From the NCBI GenBank assembly GCA_028274465.1, contig CM051458.1, forward strand, positions 78,946,085-79,010,084: a DNA stretch of 64,000 nucleotides. Direction: 5' to 3'. The stretch comes from Plantago ovata. Taxonomy: Eukaryota; Streptophyta; Magnoliopsida; Lamiales; Plantaginaceae. Below, one piece after another: positions 33,738-46,652 of the stretch. The notes beneath the pieces are model-generated. The model searched no databases. It worked only from the letters and a program-made list of their open reading frames with translations, and was not told the origin of the DNA. Position numbers and translations under genes: made by a program. Within the stretch, counting starts at the first letter, position 1. Every line of letters begins with the position of its first letter.

Positions 33738-36700
33738 TTTTTTTTTTGAACAAATTTAAATCCATTAAGCCCATTGTTTTGTACAAGTGAGAGGGACATA
33801 CCCCAATCTAAACTGGTACAAAGAATTTTCCAGTAAATCTCAGTGTACAAACACGTGAAAGTCCCAACTGGTCACAGCAACCAGTGGAATGAAGCCTAAA
33901 AGGTACAAGTATTCCAAACTCTAGCTACGCTATGATTTGTAATACTCTAAAACTCAGATAATCTGTCTCTTTTCCTCACAGTCCCAATGAACTCCAGATC
34001 GTATCTGTGATCCATTAACATAGTAGGGACCAAATCAACTCTGAATATCGTTCCAAGAGCGATGACCTAGGGCCACAACTCCACTTCTAACCCACAGAGC
34101 GAGCAGAATATATCAAGATTCCTTCTGGCTTCAATAACTTCCTGGGCTATAATGGTAAGGAATGAGACGCTTACTAATGTATAACACCAAGGGGAAGAAT
34201 CAGCAATAAGGAAAAATGTCACTCAATCCAGTGTATGTGCCATCTGCAGAGAAACAGAAAAACTTCTACACAGCAAGTGAGAGCATCTGCAAGTCCAATC
34301 AAAACCAAGAGGCTAGATCCTAGCAAGAATACTAGTCACCGCTCTTACAGTTCTATTATGTACAACACATTTCATTTGTATAGTCTGAAGAAACTGCTTC
34401 GCAGTAGCTTTACAAAAATGAGGAATACTTACAGTTTCACCCTTGAAGACTATTGCATTCCTCAACCTCCAAATGGCTGAGATAACGCAACAAAATAAAG
34501 CAGCTTTGATCTGAAATAAGTATCCTTTCTTTCCAGAGGCCTGTGCAAACAAAGTAATGTAATCTGAAAATTGCATGTTAGTATCAAAAATATGTACATC
34601 TGTTAAGAGAATACTAAGAATTTGCTGAGTAATGGGACAAGCACAAAGGATATGGTCTCTTGTCTCAGAATCACTGTTACACAATGGGCAGAGATCATTA
34701 TCCACCAACTCCCATTTAAGAAGCCTACTCTTTGTTGGGAGTCTGTTGTGGCAGGCAAGCCACATGCAGAATTTATCCCTGGGCATTGTAAGCTTGTTCC
34801 AGACAAGAGGCGCCCAGTCCACATCCTCACCAGGTTCCCAGAAATGGTTGTAAAGATAGACATGTCTGCTTCTATTATCCAACCTCAGAATTTCCTCTAC
34901 CATTACAGGAGTCAGAGAGTTATACAGATAGTCTTTAAGCTTTAAAAGATAGGCCCACCACAAACTGTCACCACTCTTCTTTTCAATCTCCCAAAGCACT
35001 CTATTCTTGATTTTATAGGTATGGAACCATTTATGCCACAGAGAAGAATCATCATGTTGCAGAAGATCAAAGAAATGACATCCCATGGCTGCTTTGTTCC
35101 AAGAGAGAATCTCTCTAAAATCCAGACCACCCTTAGATTTGCCCAGACAAACCAATTTCCAAGCCACCATGCTTTTCTTGCCACAATCACTCCCTGACCA
35201 AAGGAAATTTCTAAAATACTAGTAACTTTCTTAATAACTCCAACAGAGATAGGGAGGATTTTTGCCCAGAAATTGAAGATACTTGCAAGCACAGATTTCA
35301 ATAAGACAAGTCTACCAGCATAACTCATCTTTCTGAAACTCCAATTCTGAATCCTTTCAATCATTTTTCTAATTAGAGGGTCATAATCACTCAGCAGTAA
35401 CCTCTTTGGATTCAAAGGCACACCTAAGTACCTGAAAGGGAACAAGCCTTCAGAAAACCCAGTAATTTGCAGCAGACTTTGCTTCTTGTCTTCAGTTACA
35501 CCCCCAAAGTATATTGAACTTTTGGATGAGTTAATCTGCAAGCCAGAAACAGAGGAAAAGTCTTTAAGTATGTTCATAATAATCTTTAAAGAGACCTCAT
35601 CAGCACTACTGAAAATCATAAGATCATCAGCAAAACCTATTTGAATGATATCTAGTTTCTTACACTTAGGGTGATACTTAAAACCAGTACCTAAGACACC
35701 AATTCTAAGCAACCTAGTAAGATAATCCATACATAAAACAAACAGGTAAGGGCTAAGAGGGTCTCCCTGTCTGAGGCCTTGCTTTCCTTCCATATGTCCT
35801 TCCAATCTTCCATTAATGTTGAAAGAGAAGCTAGCAGAAGTAACACACACCATCACTCTATGGATGAACCAGTTGCTAAATCCATAGGCTTGAAGAACAG
35901 ATAACAAGAAAGACCAGTTGATAGAATCATAGGCTTTCTTTAGATCAATCTTCAAGAGACACCTAGGAGTGATATGCTTCTGGCCATAACTTTTAATAAG
36001 TTCCTGAGTAAGAAGAATGTTGTGATGAATCTGCCTCCCTTCAATAAAAGCACTCTGATTATCTAAAATCAGCTTGGGCATCAAATGTTGCAGTCTCTGA
36101 GTGAGAACTTTTGTGATCATTTTATAAAGAATATTACAGCAAGCTATTGGCCTGAAGTCTTTGGCCATCATAGGATGCTCCACCTTAGGAACCAATGTGA
36201 CTGAAGTAGAATTAACTTGCTTAAGGAGTTTTCCATTGATGAAAAATTCCTCAATAGCCTGAAAAATCAAATCTCCAGTAATTGGCCAGGTCTGCTTATA
36301 GAAGAAAGCATTGAACCCGTCTGGTCCAGGTGCTTTTCTATCTCCCATGGAAAAGATAGTTTGCTTCAGTTCCTCTTTTGTCAAAATTCTGCAAAGCTCC
36401 ATATTCATTTCCTGTGTAACCAATGAAACATTCCCAAAAACAGAAGGATTAATAGGAGAAGTTGGAGTAGAAGTCCCAAACAAGGACTTATAGAAACTTA
36501 GGATATGATCTCTTATCTCCCCCTGCTCAGCCATTCTATCCCCTTGCTCAGACATCAATACCCAAATATTATTTGATTTCCTTCTTTGCTTGACTTGGGA
36601 GAAGAAGAAACTTGAGGTAGAATCTCCCTCAGAAACCCACTGGAGCTTTGCCCTTTGTTGGAGAAGTGAAATCTGACTTTCTCTTAACTGAATATAAGAG

Positions 36701-37099
36701 TCCAAGCAATCTCTAGCTTCCTCCTGAATAGAAGTGTTCCAAGGGTCCTCAACCACTTTTTGTTGCTTCATCATAAGCTCACCATGAAGACTCTCAACTT
36801 GAGAATCCAGTTGCTTATATTTATCACCATCCAACTCCTTTAATGCCTTCTTTATTTCAGCCAGATGTCTACAAACTCTATACATAGCACAACCTGTAAT
36901 TTGTTTTCCCCAGCAATCCTTCACCAACTGAGAAAAACCAGGATCTTTGGCCCAAAAATTTTTGAATTTAAAAGCTGCCCCAGTCTTAAAAGTTGGTTTA
37001 AAAAGTTGGACAGTAGTAATGGCATGATCAGAAATCCCTTTAGGTTGGAAATCTACCACAGATTCATGGTAATTTCCATCCCAATCACTATTGATTAAT
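33738..37099 (-). mobile_element. L1-type LINE (-), 5'-truncated, nested in the other LINE
   Basis: A 12-bp target duplication, TTCTCGAGTATT, flanks it (33726-33737 and 37100-37111). The run of T from 33736 is the poly(A) tail on the minus strand. The 5' end is truncated inside the endonuclease domain. Confidence 0.95.
34313..37099 (-). pseudogene. LINE reverse transcriptase, endonuclease mostly missing
   Basis: The minus strand opens in the last part of the endonuclease (PKGISDHAITTV). It continues through a coiled region into a complete RT: KAPGPDGFNAFFYK, FRPIACCNILYKMITKVL, NQSAFIEGRQI, KIDLKKAYDSINW, GLRQGDPLSPYLF and the catalytic FADDLMIF (near 35622-35634). A frameshift near 35208 moves the rest (MVAWKLVCL to the zf-RVT motif LCPLCNSDSETRDHILCACP) into another frame, ending at 34313. 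This is ORF2 of a plant L1-clade LINE. Confidence 0.9.
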
Positions 37100-38325
37100 T
37101 TCTCGAGTATTGTTATAGTTTATGATCGGAAAAAAACTTGTACTAGTCGAAATGAGATTGTAATTGGCTTTGTCTATAGCCCATCTGGATCTAAGGATCG
37201 ACGTTTGTATTCGATGTTTTTGGAATAAAAGTAAAACAATTTTCCAAAAAAGTAACATTTTTTATTTTATCTTTGTTATTCGTTGTAGTATTATTGGTCG
37301 ACTCTTGCTGGATATACTCCGAGGGCTGACGAGTCATATGTGCCTACTGTTGAAGAGTTGAATAGAGTAAAATTGAGTTTAAATAATTTTATGGACGAAT
37401 GGATTTTGAATACATTTCAATTCAACTTTGAGTTCTTGAAAACTGTGAAACATGTAATTTAATTTTTATTCATCTTTTATTTATATACAGTGAGTTTTGA
37501 ATATATGTTCTTTGAATTTTATATGTATTTGATTTTCTTTGCAGTTCTTCTTTCCACATTTCCAAGATAATTCTAGAAAAAATCAAGAAAATCACTTTGT
37601 TGTCTGCCTTGAATCCAATAAAATTTATCATATGGACAATCGCATGCCTAATACTGAAAGGTGCAAGGCTTTGGCAGGTGTACTGGTAAGTTTAGATTTT
37701 TTGTTCTTTACTGCTATTTTTCGTAATGTTTTGTTCATGTATTGAAGTTTTTTGTACTCTTGTGTATATGAAAAGTTTGGTCATTAATAAAGCTTAGACT
37801 ATTTGCCTCATTCATAAGTAGATTACTTACTTATTAATCACTATTTTTTTTCTTTAGAGAACAAATTTGGCAGGTTACTTGCACGGACATGGACACCCTG
37901 ATGCTGCAAGAATTCTTGATTTTCCTCTTATTTATCATCAGTGTCAATGGGCAAATAGATCAAAAAATGACTATGATAGTGGTGTTTATGTTATTAAAGA
38001 AATGGAGTTCTTCATAAATGGAAATTATTCAGGACCTTCAATGACTAATGTACTATTAGCTTATACCATGTATGAGATTTGTTTATAATATGAGTTTTAT
38101 ATTAATTTCTCTTTTTTAATATATTTTTACCAGGTTGCTGAAAGGCGTCGTATAAGAGCTGAAATAATTGCTTCAGTTGCTCTGTCTGACGCAAATACAA
38201 AGAGAAATCGGTTGTTGACCAGTGTCATCAAGTTTAGTGAAGATAAAAGAGAACATATCTGCAGTGACTTAGAGAGAATCATAGCCCAGAATAGGAAATT
38301 AAACAAGCTGAAAGTTGTTAAATAG

Positions 38326-39226
38326 AATCATGTATAGAATCATTTCTTAGATTCATTGTGATTTTTTTAGGACCATGAACATGTTTCAAGGATCGCTTTT
38401 CTTTTGTGTAATTGTTCATGGCTTATTCAAGATTCTTAATTCTTTAGGAATGTTTTCTGCATTGTTGTCTTGAATGATAATTGTTCCTTTTCCATTATAT
38501 GTAGCTTATTGAAATTATAAGTATTCATTTTCTATTCTGCAAAGATAAAACTCAAACATGCTTCAGATAAAACTCAACTTCTCTACATTAATATGCTGCT
38601 TGAGGATAAATTTCATATTTTTTGAGTTTCACATGATGTTTGTTTGAGTTTTATCTGATGCATGTTTGAGTTTTACCACTGTTGTCCATGCTCATATTTT
38701 TATATGTATTTTTTATTCAAATTTTAACAGAATGATAATGGTTCCTTTTCCATTCTGTAGCTTATTGAATTATAATTGTTCCTTTTCCATTTTTTTCCAA
38801 AGATAAAACTCAAACATGCATCAGATAAAACTCAAACCAACACCAGATAAAACTCAACTTCTCTACATTAATATGCTGCTTCAGGATAAATTTCATATTT
38901 TTTGAGTTTCATTTGATGTTAGTTTGAGTTTTATCTGATGCAAGTTTGAGTTTTACCACTGCTGTCCATGCTCATATTTTTATATGCATTTTTTATTCAA
39001 TTTAGACAAGTCTGATTGGGAAACTAAATCTGTAATGCATATACTGATATTAACACATTTTATTTTAAACTAATATACATTATTTTTCTACCTAGTCTAA
39101 ACTTCAAATCTAAGACCCTATCACAAACGTCTATCATGATAACACGAACATAATATTTGAACGTAATAAACTGACCTACCTAATCTACTGTCAATGCTAT
39201 AGCATTTTCCACACATGTAATAAGGC
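38326..39226. other. spacer, copy 2, with TTTGAGTTTTAT motifs
   Basis: It matches 18498-19402 almost base for base and has the same double block of inverted and direct motifs. Confidence 0.6.
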
Positions 39227-39805
39227 CTAGATTACATTGAATAGAATGCCATTCTGCAAGCTTCTATGATTGCGATCATTCTCATCAATCCTATGCTCCA
39301 CGTCCACGTCTATCTCCTGTGTTGTAGCAGCAAAGTAGAGTTCACTATCATCAATTCCAATGCGCTGCTCAGTTTGGTGAAGCGTCATTCCCAAATTCCA
39401 GAAGTAGTCGGCCACATCATTAGGATTGAATGGACGTATGTCTTCCCAATGGTTGTTTGAAACCGATATTCCGGTATTAGTTCCTGTCACCAATACGATG
39501 TGAGGCCTTGAAAACCTTATATGATTGCTCAAGTCAGCCTCATAGTTTCTTGGAATGACGTTGCTATCTTCAATGGTATGTGCTGCATTCAACCATATGA
39601 ACCTGTATCTATATCGGTGCGATAGGCGTTCTTCCATATCCATTGATATCGCAACAACCCAATTCTGTTCTTCTGTCAGACGGACATTGATTTTTAGTTC
39701 ATGCTCCGTCGATATAGATATGAATTTCCAGAATGCTTTGCCGCGATGTTCAGCCAGTGTTCGTGGGTTATCAATGTTGATAATGTCAATATGTATGTGC
39801 GGCAT
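39227..39805 (-). CDS. orphan ORF of the MULE, copy 2, about 193 aa, function unknown
   Basis: Starts MPHIHIDIINIDNP at the ATG at 39805 and ends NGILFNVI. Changes from copy 1 are mostly conservative (for example T/M, E/D, R/W, T/R), with no stop or frameshift. The same frame stays open upstream to about 39955 (ITGLCTPINIEDNIS...QKKSKK), so a longer protein is possible in this copy. There CGA replaces the TGA that closes the extension in copy 1. That two ORFs stay open while the flanking protease and transposase decay is notable, though the short divergence time could also explain it. Confidence 0.65.
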   Translation of the reverse strand: MPHIHIDIINIDNPRTLAEHRGKAFWKFISISTEHELKINVRLTEEQNWVVAISMDMEERLSHRYRYRFIWLNAAHTIEDSNVIPRNYEADLSNHIRFSRPHIVLVTGTNTGISVSNNHWEDIRPFNPNDVADYFWNLGMTLHQTEQRIGIDDSELYFAATTQEIDVDVEHRIDENDRNHRSLQNGILFNVI

Positions 39806-40237
39806 TTTTTTACTTTTTTTCTGTGTTTTGCTGTTTCGAGAATTTCCAGAAATTCTTCTTTCTGTTCTTCTGTGTTTTGCTGTACTCGATTGAATGTTGA
39901 TGATCAAACTGATGTTGTCCTCAATATTTATAGGAGTGCACAAACCTGTTATCAAGAGTCATTTGTTTTTCATGAAGTGTTTTGTCCATTGTTGGAAGTG
40001 TTTTATCAAGAGTCATATTTTTTCATGAAGTGTTGTCTTTACACGCTAGTTCCTTACCAATAGCAGAAAGAAGCGGCTTTTCTTATTAATAACTAAAAGA
40101 AGCGTTTCTTCAAAAATAAAAAAAATAATAATAATAATAAAATTAACACAAAATGAATAATATCTCAGTCATTTTTATTTCTCTCAAAGGGTTTCTCTCT
40201 AAACCGTTTCTCCTTCTTTCAATTGTCGACATACAAG
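39806..40237. promoter_or_regulatory. divergent promoter region, copy 2
   Basis: Counterpart of 19982-20435, with the minus-strand TATA-like box near 39925 and the (AAT)n tract near 40120-40140. It has lost part of the TTTCTCTCAAA repeat present in copy 1. Confidence 0.5.
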
Positions 40238-42419
40238 ATGAATCTCACAGTCTGTTTGGATCAAATCTGTGCCGGCGACCGTGTCTGCAAGCCTGTGTTG
40301 AAGGTTATTAGTATCAAACAAACAAATGTGGATCCATCAACAACAGAGCGTTACAGGTTTACTCTATTTGATTCTGTCAATACTCACCATGCCATGCTTT
40401 GTACAAACCTAAATTTTCGAGTGAAGAATAACCTTGTTCGTAGTGGATCTATTATTGAGCTGAATGATTACACCTGCTGTACAATCCGAGATCGAAAGTA
40501 ATTTTCTCTACTCTCAATTTATATATTCATTTTAATTTGTGTATTCATTTTGTTCGTTTGTGTGTGTATGCTTGATGTTTTGAGTTTTACCTATATTCGG
40601 TTGATGTAATTGTTCATGGCATATGTGTATTTTTGTCATTTTACTTGGTGTTGTTATTATTGTAGCTTGTTGAAATGATAATGTTTCGTGATAAAACTCA
40701 AACAAGCACAATATAAAACTCAAACAAACACTATATTTTAAACTCAACATGTCTACATGGTGCTTTAGGATAAGTTTTATGTAATTGAGTTTTATATGCT
40801 GTTTGTTTGAGTTTTATTTTCTGCTTCTTTGAGGTTTACCACTGTCCATGCATGTTATAACTTATCATATCATTTTATTTTTTTTCAGGATCATTACTAT
40901 TGTGGGATTCAGAACTATCTTGATAGATTCAACATGTACTGGTAGTTCAAGTGTGTTTGTCAACGCACAACAAGAAGTTCCTCAAAACACAAGACCTCTT
41001 GCACAAGCTGACAACCAAATGCAGAAGTCGAGGATGAATCCAATTTCATTGAATGAAGCAAACAAGTTGAAAATGAAATTAAATAAATTTACTCCCATTT
41101 CTGCTCTGACTCCACTTAATTGTAATTGGATTATTAAAGGTCGAGTTACTGCAAAAAATGAGGTACGACACTTCAACACTGAGAAAGGGCATGGTAAAGT
41201 GTTTTCGTTTGATGTGTTGGATTCTGGTGGAGGTGAGATCCGTGCCACATGCTTTAATGCTGTTGTTGACAAAATTCATGCATCTATTGAAGTTGGTAAA
41301 ATTTATGAAATATCAAAAGGTAACTTGAAAGCTGCCCAGAAGATGTTCAACTGTCTTAATAGTCGATGGGAAATTTATTTGGAGACATCATCATTAGTTA
41401 AGTTGTGCTCTAATGAAGATGATTTTATACCAAAGCAGATGTTTTGTTTCAAATCCATTGAAGAAATTGCAAATACAGAAAGTGATGTTGTAGTTGATTT
41501 GATAGCTATGGTATCAACTGTTGATGCTTATGTTCCTTTTATGAGAAAAGATGGAATGCAAACTCAAAGAAGATTTCTGAACTTGAAGGATCAATCAGGA
41601 CGAAGTATAGAGTTTACCTTGTGGGGAGGTTTCAGCAGTAAAGAAGGTGAACAACTTTATGAAATGGTACAAACTGGGAGATCTCCTATTTTGGCTGTGA
41701 AATTTGCTAAAGTGAACAATTTTAGTGTGAAATCAATCTCCACGATATCTTCTACTCGACTGTTCATCAATCCTGTTTCTGTAGAGGCTTCTTCCTTAAG
41801 ACAATGGTTTGATAATGGTGGAAAAGAAATATTATTTGAATCTATTTCTAGGCCAACTGTGACTGCAGGCCTCAAAAAATTTGTTCCCAAAGCATTGTCA
41901 CAAATAACAGATGAGCGACTTGTAATGTCAAAATCACCAGACTGGATTTCATGCAAGGCGACATTAATGTTCATTCACAATGATAGTTTTTACTACACAG
42001 TATGCCCTCTCAAAGTAGTTGATAGAATATGCAGCAAGAAAGTCACACAAACTGTGGACTCAAAATGGTGGTTCGATACCTGTAAGAAGGAATTTAAAGA
42101 TTGTGATTATCGATATCTGCTTCAAGCTCAATTCCAAGATCATACCGGTGCAGCTAATGTCACAGCATTCCAGGAAGTAGCTGAAAAAATTGTTGGTCAT
42201 TCTGCCAAAGCAATTCATTTTTTACAAGATGCTGCTGGACCTGAAATTATTCATGACATATTGCATGATTGCATGTTTAAGCAGTACAATCTCAAGCTTA
42301 AAATAATGGAGACCAATTATTACGATGAAAAGAAGGTGGCGATTACAGTTGTCCACGCAGAGATGGTGAATTATGCACAAGAGGCTCAATATCTGGTGGA
42401 TTTGATTTCGAAGTTTTAA
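40238..42419 (+). CDS. RPA70-like single-strand DNA-binding protein, MULE copy 2
   Basis: Exons 40238-40497 and 40889-42419 give 596 aa, the same length as copy 1, differing at about 20 positions. The three OB-fold regions and the domain C zinc segment are recognisable. Here the first zinc Cys is kept (YTVCP, codon 42003-42005), but the third is Phe (WWFDTC, codon 42072-42074), the reverse of copy 1. A nearby Gly is Val (KVVDR), and His in DCDHRYL is Tyr. Neither copy has the full C4 site, which an ancestral protein presumably had. The frame is intact and could be expressed. Single-strand DNA binding through domains A and B does not strictly need the zinc site. Confidence 0.88.
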
Positions 42420-43161
42420 CTTCGTTGAACATGTTTTATTCACCCATCCTTTTGATATTTTATTCATATTTTAATTTGAAATTTTTCTGTAATAACTCAG
42501 ATTAGTACTACTTTCAGTCATATTTTGTAAACTCTTTTATAATTCTGTTTTATATGTTTTTTGAGTTTTATATGCTGTGTGTTTGAGTTTTTTATGGTGC
42601 TTGTTTAAGGTTTACCACTGTCCATGAGTTTTATTTTTGCATTACACACTGAGTTTAACATTGAACATTCATGGAAATATATTACATGATCCCTTGACAA
42701 ATGTTTAATTGTGCACCGCATCCAAAACCCCTAAACCCTTATTATGATGGTAGAATCCGGAAGTAATTCAATTCATTTTTCAGGGTGTTTGGGGTTGACC
42801 AATACCAATCCATCTAGGCTTTTAGAAAAATATACAACCTTAGTTTAGTTTGAGGCTTGAGTGTATGTTTGAGTTTTATACGCTGTGTGTTTGAGTTTTA
42901 TGTTGAGGTTTGTTTGAGGTTTACCATTGAGCATGAGTTTCATATGCATGACAGTTTGAGTTTAACCTTCATAGAATTTTTTCAATTTTTGAACAACTGT
43001 CAACATAAACATGAGGAAAATCAAGAAAAACAGAGTATCAATATTAATGGGACAGAGTCTACAAAATTCTAAATCTTAAAGAAAGAAATACAGTATTGAA
43101 ATCAAGGAACATAGTCCACAAAAGAATAGAGTACTGAATTTTTTATGTATTCCTTGTTTCA
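42420..43161. other. spacer between the convergent RPA70-like and transposase genes, copy 2
   Basis: Matches 22624-23311, with direct TTTGAGTTTTAT copies near 42558-42590 and 42870-42900. No gene is seen. Confidence 0.55.
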
Positions 43162-46100
43162 TCAAATAACTTGTTCCTTCATGGGGAAACTTGTTGCCTC
43201 TGTGGTTGAACCTTTTTTCTTTCTTGGATTCTTCTCAATAGCACCCTTTATTCTTTTAGGCTTTCGTCCTTTTGTTTTTGCTTTTTCAGGATTACGCACT
43301 ACAAGCATATTTTCTGTGTCATTCCCTGCTTCCTCCCCATTAGGTGTTTCAGAAATGGTTTATTCCTTCCCCTTCATTATAAGATTAGTTTCATCCAAAG
43401 CTTTTTGGTATGCTTCTTCTATAATCATTTTTGCCCTATCATTTCCTTCAGCTTTTATAACCAAGTTGAACCAGCTTCTGGACATTTGATGCCTCCAATC
43501 AATTGAATCTGGTGCATTTTTCACAGTACTAATATTATCTCTTTGCATGTCAAACACATGACGCTTTATATCTTTAGTCCAACGTCGAAGAATATAGTCC
43601 TCAGGAATTGAAACAACATTGTGTTGAAGGAAAACACGAATGCAATGTTGGCAGAGCCATCCTCTTTCTTCAAACAACATACAGCTGCATTTAACCTTTA
43701 TCACTCCACCAATTTGAGAATATGTAACTGTTGAAATCCCATACTTTTCTTCATTTGGAATGACATCATATATGAAAGTATGTTGATCAGAAGATTTCAG
43801 ATCAACTCCATTGGTAATAGAGTAAATGAACTGTTTTTCAAACTCCCCATAAATTTTGACAGTGTAGATCTGCATATCATTGACAAATTCACATGCATTA
43901 AATTCAAACAATCATCATAGAAAACTCACGCAATTATGTATAAAGTTTTTTTAGTATTTTTTACCTTTGCAGCATGCTGTAGAATCTTATGCTGAGAGTA
44001 TAACATTGGATGTGTTGTACTGCATAAGAACTCATTTTGAACCTCTGTTGATCTCCACCTCTCAACCATTTCATCAAATAAATCAAAAAATTGTGTCAGA
44101 GATGTATGCTTGTTCGAGTTAAACGATACAGCGTTGTTCGTACTCTCACTCCTTTGTGATGACAATATCCCAGCAGAGAAGATATCTTTATTCAAAGCTC
44201 TACACCACTTGTCACGTAACCCATAATACTTTTTAAACCATTTTTTATTAGGGTCATCATGTTCGGTGTACAGGTTGTAAGTTTCAACCATTGTCTTCCA
44301 TGTTTCCTCAAACACATCCTTGTCTCTACATATTTTCAGGCAGAATAGGAATGTTTTCTTAAATTCCTTGTTATTTTTCAAAGCACCAACATTCTTATAA
44401 AAGTTTTGTTCAATACTAAACAATCATGTTCAACAAAACTCATATGCTTTGTTGATTCCCCAAACACCTAAACAATCATATTCAACAAAACTCAAACACT
44501 TTCTTTAATTCAGATGTAAAACTCAAACAAGAAGCACATAAAACTCAAAGAAACAACATATAAAACTCAAACATATAAAACATTTTTTATACCTCTGCAA
44601 TTGATTTGCTCATAGCACTATCCTGGTCTGTAAATACTGTAATTGGTTTTTTCTGATCCATTGCTTCCAAGAATGTCTCCAACAACCAAACAAATGTCTC
44701 CGCTTGTTCATTAGCAAGAAAGGCACAACCGAAAACAACATTATTCTAGTGGCTATTGACTCCTACCAAAGGTGCACAAATCATATCATACCGGTTAGTA
44801 CGGTATGTTGTATCGAAAATCAGCACGTCTCCAAAAAGTTTGTAATCCTCCCTCATAACCCAGTCGCACCAAAACACTCCACATAGTCTTGTTTGGTCAT
44901 CAAGCATTACTTTGTAAAAGAACTCAGGACCCTGTCTTTGCCTTTTTAACAATGAATTTATCACACACTGTGAATCTTGTCCTCCAGTTTTATGGGCCCT
45001 CAGCCTGTTTACAGAGTTGAAAATAAAATTAACACAGTAAAAAGCAACAAACATAATGTAATTGACAAGCAGAAGAACACATAACAAACACCTTCTTGAA
45101 TACAGTTGTAAACCTCAAACAATAGCTATATAAAACTCAAACAAACACCATATAAAACTCAAACATATACAACTTATCTCCAACTAAATCTCACCCTAAA
45201 CTTCTAAGAAATTCAAACAAACATCATATTAAACTCAAAGAACCACATAAAATCTCAAACAAACAACATATAAAACTCATAGAAAACTAACCGGTTTACA
45301 TAGTTGATATTATCCCGAACAGTGTGCCCAACGTTCTCTCTGCCTCCAACATTGTGCATAAGAACTATGTAACTCTGGCTTGGTTTTAATCTAGCCCCTT
45401 CCATACACTCGATTACTTTGCCTTTCTGTGGTGTAATCTTCCTTTGGGAACGCTGCAAGTGACTCCATTCTGGCCTAGCCAACTCATGGTTGTGTTCTGT
45501 AATATGATGCTTAACTTCAAAGCAATTTTCTTCCTTGTTGAATGCAATTCTCAAACTAGCCTTGCAATCAGTCCTTCTGACTCTACTTTTTCTTGGCTTC
45601 TTTGCCTTTTGTTCTTTATCTTCTTCATTTCCTTCATCACTATCAACCAAAAGCATAGGAGAAATTGTCAATGGTTGAGTTTGCTTAATAGGTGCTTTGC
45701 CTGCACGAGAACAGACGAAGTACTTTTCCTTGACAGATTTATCTTTGGATGTTCTTGTTGTTGAGATTCTAACAGAAAATCCAACCATTGATGCATATCG
45801 TTTGTAAAGTTCCTCAAAATGTTCCCATTTTTCCTTCTTTAAACCAATAAAAGAAAGTGGTATATGCTCTACAATGATATATTATAACACTCAATCAGTA
45901 TATGAATGAAACTCAACTATCAAAAGAGTAAAACTCAAATCAGTAATGCATAAAACTTAAACGAATTTGTAACATACAGAACTTTACAGAGTAAAACTCA
46001 AAAACTTTTATCATACCACTCAAATCAATATGCATAAAACTCAAACGAAATTGTAACATACCTGATTGTTCAGCAGGTCCTTTATCAGCTTCATGTTCAC

Positions 46101-46500
46101 CAGCAAATCCTTCTGTAAATTCTGGATCTCTAGGTATTTCATCAATATTTTCAACAAATCCTTCAGCAAATTCATTGCAATCTTCTTCCATATCAAATTC
46201 CGATTGTCTCATAGCAAATCCTTCTGTAATTTCTGGATCTCTAGGTATTTCATTAATATCTTCAACAAATCCTTCAACAAATTCACTGAAATCTTCTTCC
46301 ATATCAAATTCCGATTGTCTCATAGAAAATCCTTCAGCTATTTCAATGAAGTCTTCTTCTATACGATCGACTTTAACCGCTGGAGATTCCTTAATTTTCC
46401 TTGAACGTTTTGCCCTTTTTGAATTCGTCAATTGCATCAATCTAATCCTCAAACTGTTCAATTCATTCAACGATCTAGGAGAGTAATCGTTGATCCCCAT
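43162..46500 (-). pseudogene. MULE/FAR1-type transposase, copy 2, broken
   Basis: Transcript order: exon 1 46062-46500 (ATG 46500, MGINDYSPRS), exon 2 45292-45868 (uninterrupted FAR1 zinc-finger exon, EHIPLSFIGLKKEKWEHFEE then RYASMVGFSVRI), exon 3 about 44592-45004, exon 4 about 43965-44440, and exon 5 from 43869. Lesions differ from copy 1. TAG at 44746-44748 replaces Trp (SHWNN in copy 1). The start of exon 4 is rearranged near 44416-44450, losing the conserved RLCVWH segment. TAA at 43360-43362 replaces Gln and removes about 66 C-terminal residues; the old stop is near 43162. The frame stays intact at the point where copy 1 has lost one base. It cannot encode a full transposase. Confidence 0.87.
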
Positions 46501-46652
46501 ATTTATTTTTCGTTGAAGCAATTGAAGATTCGTAGAGAGATAGAGAGACAATCGACGATTCCAAGAGAGAGAATCGATGTTTTATTGCAGAGACAGAGAG
46601 AGAATTTTTTTCTGATTTTAACGGGTTTAGGTGAAGAGATCCGGTTTTATTT

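Larger units (their letters stand above)
33479..37250 (+). mobile_element. 3' fragment of an L1-type LINE (+) in a Ulp1 intron, itself split
   Basis: Copy 1 lacks this DNA between TAAGTATAC and AGTA(A/G)CATTTTTTATT. The plus-strand translation near 33525-33650 (WVKQKTKGKSARALLLKM, then ETLYAIWKARNHKLF) matches the C-terminal end of plant LINE polyproteins. The right part (37112-37250) is its 3' tail, ending ATTTTCCAAAAAA. Confidence 0.8.
32110..38325 (+). pseudogene. Ulp1 (C48) protease, MULE copy 2, broken
   Basis: It matches copy 1 from the fourth exon on: 32130-32479 (KFWTDNGVYRELDECTKAHC), about 32575-32775, 32925-33092, 33207-33437, then the LINE insertion, then about 37290-37453, 37545-37685, 37857-38048 and 38134-38325. 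The N-terminal exons are missing. The catalytic Cys is Ser (codon 37978-37980; YDSGVYVIKEME), and 9-12 bp are lost next to the catalytic His (NHFVVCLE where copy 1 has NHFTLFVVCLE). A 10-bp duplication near 32455 (GACTCAGACT) shifts the frame and brings a stop. This copy keeps TGG (37400-37402) where copy 1 has a stop, and keeps the TGTAG splice site near 37286. It is non-functional as a protease. Confidence 0.85.

Noticed and set aside
34622..34945. Plus-strand frames across the LINE ORF2
   Set aside because: Antisense shadows of the reverse transcriptase frame; no recognisable domain.
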